Below, one piece after another: positions 61,473 through 64,000 of a DNA stretch of 64,000 nt. A model generated the notes under the pieces. The model was not told the DNA's origin. It ran no database searches and saw only the letters and a program-made list of their open reading frames with translations. The position numbers and the translations under genes are program-made. Each line of letters opens with the position of its first letter. The first letter of the stretch is position 1. The stretch is from contig JANRJM010000013.1 of NCBI GenBank assembly GCA_033763975.1, positions 186,001 through 250,000 on the forward strand, in the 5' to 3' direction. The stretch is from Planctomycetota bacterium. GTDB taxonomy: Bacteria > Planctomycetota > Phycisphaerae > Phycisphaerales > UBA1924.

Positions 61473-62588
61473 TTACTCGGTAGCTTCGTCGCACAGAGCC
61501 GCGGCGTGCGCGAGCGTGGCGTCGAGCTCGGTCGGGCTGTGGGCGCGGAGCGTGACGTGCCCCAGCTTGCGCCCCGGGCGCGGGGCCTTGTCGTAGAGGT
61601 GCACCGATGCGCCGGGCACGGAGAGCAACGCCGCGAGCGGGGGCGAGCGGCCGATGATGTTCACCATCGCGCACGGGCCCAGCGCATGGCAGGGCCCCAG
61701 CGGCAGGCCCGCGACCGCGCGGACGTGGTTCGCGAACTGGCTCGTCGCGGCGCCCTCGATGGTCCAGTGCCCGCTGTTGTGCACGCGCGGCGCCATCTCG
61801 TTGGCGAGCAGGCGCCCCTGCACCACGAAGAACTCGATCGTGAGCACGCCGACGTAGTCGAGCTCGTCGAGGATGCGCGACGCGGCGTGCTCGGCCGCCG
61901 CCTGCAGCACGCTCCAGCGCGAGGGGACGCGCGAGACGCGCAGGATGCCCTGGCGATGGACATTCTCGATCAGCGGGTAGCACGCGGTGGCGCCGTCGCG
62001 TGCGCGGCAGGCGATGACCGAGACCTCCGCGTCAAACGGCACCATGCGCTCGACGATGATGCCCAGCGGGGCCGCGCCCTGCAGCACGTGCCAGGCCCGG
62101 CCGGTGTCGGCCTCGGCGCGGATGACGGCCTGGCCCTTGCCGTCGTAGCCCATGCGGCAGGTCTTGGCGACGAGTGGCGGGCCAAGCGACGCGACGGCGT
62201 CGGCGAACTCGGCGTGCGTGAACACCACGCGGTACGCGGGCACTTCGAGCCCGATGCGCGAGAAGAGCGCCTTCTCCTGCGCGCGGTCCTGGCCGACGGC
62301 GAGCGCCCGCGGGGGCGGAAAGGTCGGACGGGCCGCCGCCAGACGGTGCGCGACGGAGACGGGGACGTTCTCGAACTCGAAGGTGATGGCGTCGAGCGGA
62401 TCATCGTGGCCGAAAGCGAAGCGGTCGCCGGCGGCGGGGTCGCTGAAATCACCGACGACGAGCTCGCCGACATGGCGGGCCGGGGCGTCGGGGGTCACGT
62501 CGAAGAACCGGAAGCGCATGCCCAGCGGGATGCCCGCGAGAGCGAGCATGCGCCCGAGCTGTCCGCCCCCGACCACGCCGATGAGCAC
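61473..62588 (-). CDS. purK: N5-carboxyaminoimidazole ribonucleotide synthase
   Basis: 371 residues. PurK converts AIR, ATP and bicarbonate to N5-CAIR in purine synthesis. ATP-grasp fold: LIGVVGGGQLGRMLALAGIP at the N-terminus, FGHDDPLDAITFEFENVPVS, VGQDRAQEKALFSRIGLEVP, PLVAKTCRMGYDGKGQAVIR (ATP-binding loop), IVERMVPFDAEVSVIACRAR, VLTIEFFVVQGRLLANEMAP (metal-binding Glu) and NSGHWTIEGAATSQFANHVR. The GTG start lies three bases after the purE stop. Length is normal for the family. Ends convergent with the dockerin gene across the hairpin. Confidence 0.95.
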   Translation of the reverse strand: MLIGVVGGGQLGRMLALAGIPLGMRFRFFDVTPDAPARHVGELVVGDFSDPAAGDRFAFGHDDPLDAITFEFENVPVSVAHRLAAARPTFPPPRALAVGQDRAQEKALFSRIGLEVPAYRVVFTHAEFADAVASLGPPLVAKTCRMGYDGKGQAVIRAEADTGRAWHVLQGAAPLGIIVERMVPFDAEVSVIACRARDGATACYPLIENVHRQGILRVSRVPSRWSVLQAAAEHAASRILDELDYVGVLTIEFFVVQGRLLANEMAPRVHNSGHWTIEGAATSQFANHVRAVAGLPLGPCHALGPCAMVNIIGRSPPLAALLSVPGASVHLYDKAPRPGRKLGHVTLRAHSPTELDATLAHAAALCDEATE

Positions 62589-62591
62589 GGA

Positions 62592-63176
62592 TCACCTCGT
62601 TGCGGAAGGGCGGGCGGGCTTGGATGCCCGGGCGGTCTTTGACGCCGCGGGCTTCTTCGCGCGCGGCGCGTCGCGGCGCGGGTCGTCGGCGTCGAGCACG
62701 TCGCGCGTCTGGCGGGCGCGGTGCGCGAGCAGCGCGTCACGGATCGCGTCGTCGTGCAGCGCGAGGATGGCGGCGGCGGCGAACGCCGCGTTGATCGCAC
62801 CAGCCCGCCCGATCGCGAACGTGTGCACCGGCACGCCCGCGGGCATCTGCACGATGGAGAGCAGCGAGTCGAGCCCCTTGAGGGCGTGGCTCTCGACCGG
62901 CACGCCCAGCACGGGCAGATGCGTCTTGCTGGCGGCCATGCCCGGCAGGTGTGCCGCCCCGCCCGCGCCGGCGATGATGACGTGCAGCCCGCGCTCCGCG
63001 GCGGACGACGCGTACTCGAAGAGGCGGTCGGGCGTGCGGTGCGCGGAGACCACGCGGACCTCGTGCGCGATGCCAAGGGCCTGCAGCGTGTCGGCGGCGT
63101 GCTGCATGGTCTCCCAGTCGGAGCGCGAGCCCATGATGACGCCGACCAGCGGGGCGGGAGCGGTGCGTGTGCCCAT
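62592..63176 (-). CDS. purE: N5-carboxyaminoimidazole ribonucleotide mutase
   Basis: 194 residues. PurE class I isomerises N5-CAIR to CAIR. Motifs: [116 protein letters not shown]. The active-site Ser-Asp and His are present, and the paired purK confirms the class I mutase function. About 30 extra residues form a Lys/Ala/Pro-rich tail ([20 protein letters not shown]) of unknown role. TACACT lies eight bases before the ATG. Confidence 0.95.
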   Translation of the reverse strand: MGTRTAPAPLVGVIMGSRSDWETMQHAADTLQALGIAHEVRVVSAHRTPDRLFEYASSAAERGLHVIIAGAGGAAHLPGMAASKTHLPVLGVPVESHALKGLDSLLSIVQMPAGVPVHTFAIGRAGAINAAFAAAAILALHDDAIRDALLAHRARQTRDVLDADDPRRDAPRAKKPAASKTARASKPARPSATR

Positions 63177-63184
63177 GAGCCGCG

Positions 63185-63190
63185 AGTGTA
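63185..63190 (-). promoter_or_regulatory. -10-like hexamer for purE-purK
   Basis: TACACT on the minus strand, eight bases before the purE ATG; fits TANNNT, no Shine-Dalgarno. No purine riboswitch or PurR-like palindrome is seen in the 38-bp gap. Confidence 0.35.
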
Positions 63191-63214
63191 TTCGGGCCTG
63201 CGCCCCGGTGGGCG

Positions 63215-63706
63215 TCAGCGGTTGAGCTGCACGCGCAGACGCCAGGTGGCGGCGGTGTCGCTCGAGACGCCCCGGAGGAACTCCTGCCGCCGGGCGTCCA
63301 GAAGCTGGTACTTCCAGTCGTTCTGCACGCGGAGCGGGACACCGGCCTCGTCGAAGAACATGAACTGGTACTGGATGCGCGAGTACTCGCCCGTGTCGCC
63401 CAGCACGCGCACCGGCACGGTGACGGTCATGATCTCGCCCTTGGTGACGGCGGGCTCGGCGAAGGTGAGATGGCGCCCGAGCTCGCGCTCCAGCACCTCG
63501 ATCTGCGGGTATTCGCGACGCGCGTCCTGGGGCTGCTCGCCCGCGCCCCACGGCTGCTGGCCCGCGGGCGTCGTCGTCGTCGCGAGGGTGTCGCGCTTGC
63601 CGGCGTACGGGCCCTTTTCGGAGTTGCGGCAGGCGGCCGGGCCGAGCAGGGCGGCGGTCGAGAGAGCGATCAACATCACGGCGGGTCGGGTCAGCGAGCG
63701 GGTCAT
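63215..63706 (-). CDS. YcfL-like (DUF1425) lipoprotein
   Basis: 163 residues. A lipoprotein signal ([19 protein letters not shown]) with Cys near residue 26 as acceptor. After a Thr/Gln-rich linker the DUF1425/YcfL fold follows: [60 protein letters not shown], and the closing strand [13 protein letters not shown]. coli ycfL sits beside lpoB, the activator of PBP1B. AGGAGACCC precedes the ATG. It lies 54 bp downstream of the cut gene at the window end and 38 bp upstream of purE. Confidence 0.8.
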   Translation of the reverse strand: MTRSLTRPAVMLIALSTAALLGPAACRNSEKGPYAGKRDTLATTTTPAGQQPWGAGEQPQDARREYPQIEVLERELGRHLTFAEPAVTKGEIMTVTVPVRVLGDTGEYSRIQYQFMFFDEAGVPLRVQNDWKYQLLDARRQEFLRGVSSDTAATWRLRVQLNR

Positions 63707-63760
63707 CGGGCGGGTCTCCTGTGGGTCGTTGGGAGTCGGTCAATCCGACATGTGCGTGCG

Positions 63761-64000
63761 TCAGGGCTGGGTGGGCGGGGGCGTGATCGTGCGGGTGCCG
63801 GCGCCGAGCACGCTGCCGGCCCGGTATCGGGCGATCGCGTCCTTGAGCGCGTCCGAGACCGGCTTGTACGCGCGGTGCTCTTGCGCGAACAGGCGCTGGT
63901 ACCCGATCGTGCCCGGGAGCGGGCACACCAGCGACGTGCCCCCTTCGAGCACGTGCAGGCGCGAGCGCCCCTGCTGCGCCTCAACCTCGAACGTGATGCC
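63761..64000 (-). CDS. C-terminal end of a gene cut by the window edge
   Basis: The last 79 codons plus stop are present. The fragment reads [77 protein letters not shown] do not recognise the family. It is in the same direction as the YcfL-like lipoprotein and may form an envelope operon with it. Confidence 0.6.
   Translation of the reverse strand, partial: GITFEVEAQQGRSRLHVLEGGTSLVCPLPGTIGYQRLFAQEHRAYKPVSDALKDAIARYRAGSVLGAGTRTITPPPTQP

Overview
This 64 kb window is very GC-rich and gene-dense. Gene content points to Planctomycetota, probably class Phycisphaerae/Phycisphaerales. Pointers are a planctomycete-style H-x9-DG prepilin (59287-60264), a secreted protein ending in two dockerin-like repeats of the DFNxDGNVDQDD type (60376-61320), Gram-negative envelope functions (ADP-heptose synthase, KdsC-like phosphatase, PssA/Psd, a beta-barrel protein) and many 4-bp start/stop overlaps. 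The taxonomy is inference from content. I saw no rRNA, tRNA, CRISPR array, insertion sequence or phage gene. The longest stretches without a gene are about 217 bp (11823-12039 and 31373-31589) and 208 bp (5659-5866).

Layout. 1-7862 is mostly housekeeping: a cut M20 amidohydrolase, a UvrC lacking its C-terminal HhH module, two degenerate-receiver regulators, TsaB, a beta-barrel protein, an HU/IHF protein behind a good promoter, NadA and a PilZ protein. 8025-29516 is a surface-glycan island: six GT2 enzymes, two single GT4 enzymes, one protein with two GT4 domains, one CgeB-like transferase, five methyltransferase domains in four genes, a KdsC-type phosphatase and an HldE-like heptose enzyme with swapped domain order. 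Four of the GT2 proteins and one GT4 end in the same kind of extra Rossmann-like domain. 29520-45810 is mixed metabolism and envelope: Nudix, PabB, PpdK, a redoxin-like protein without cysteines, TrpC, a CPBP protease, TrpS, a DUF695-RraB protein, an OPT transporter, Psd-PssA, and a response regulator beside a GAF-HD-GYP protein.

45827-57984 is one minus-strand block for a type II secretion/type IV pilus-like machine: sensor kinase, STAS protein, GspE/PilB ATPase, GspF/PilC, PilM, PilN, PilO, a PilP/GspC-like protein, then GspG, GspH, GspJ, GspI and a GspK/PilX-like protein. Secretin and prepilin peptidase are not in the window. 58132-64000 holds a phytase-like propeller protein, the H-x9-DG prepilin, the dockerin protein, a strong hairpin, purE-purK, a YcfL-like lipoprotein and a cut gene.

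How genes work together. The glycan island supplies nucleotide-activated heptose and many transferases and methylases for an outer-surface polysaccharide. The secretion block could export dockerin-tailed proteins. PilZ and HD-GYP proteins suggest cyclic-di-GMP control. A recurring feature is a -10-like hexamer (TANNNT or GATANN) 5-9 bases before the start codon of many operon-leading genes without a Shine-Dalgarno sequence, which suggests widespread leaderless mRNAs; other genes have clear GGAGG-type sites.
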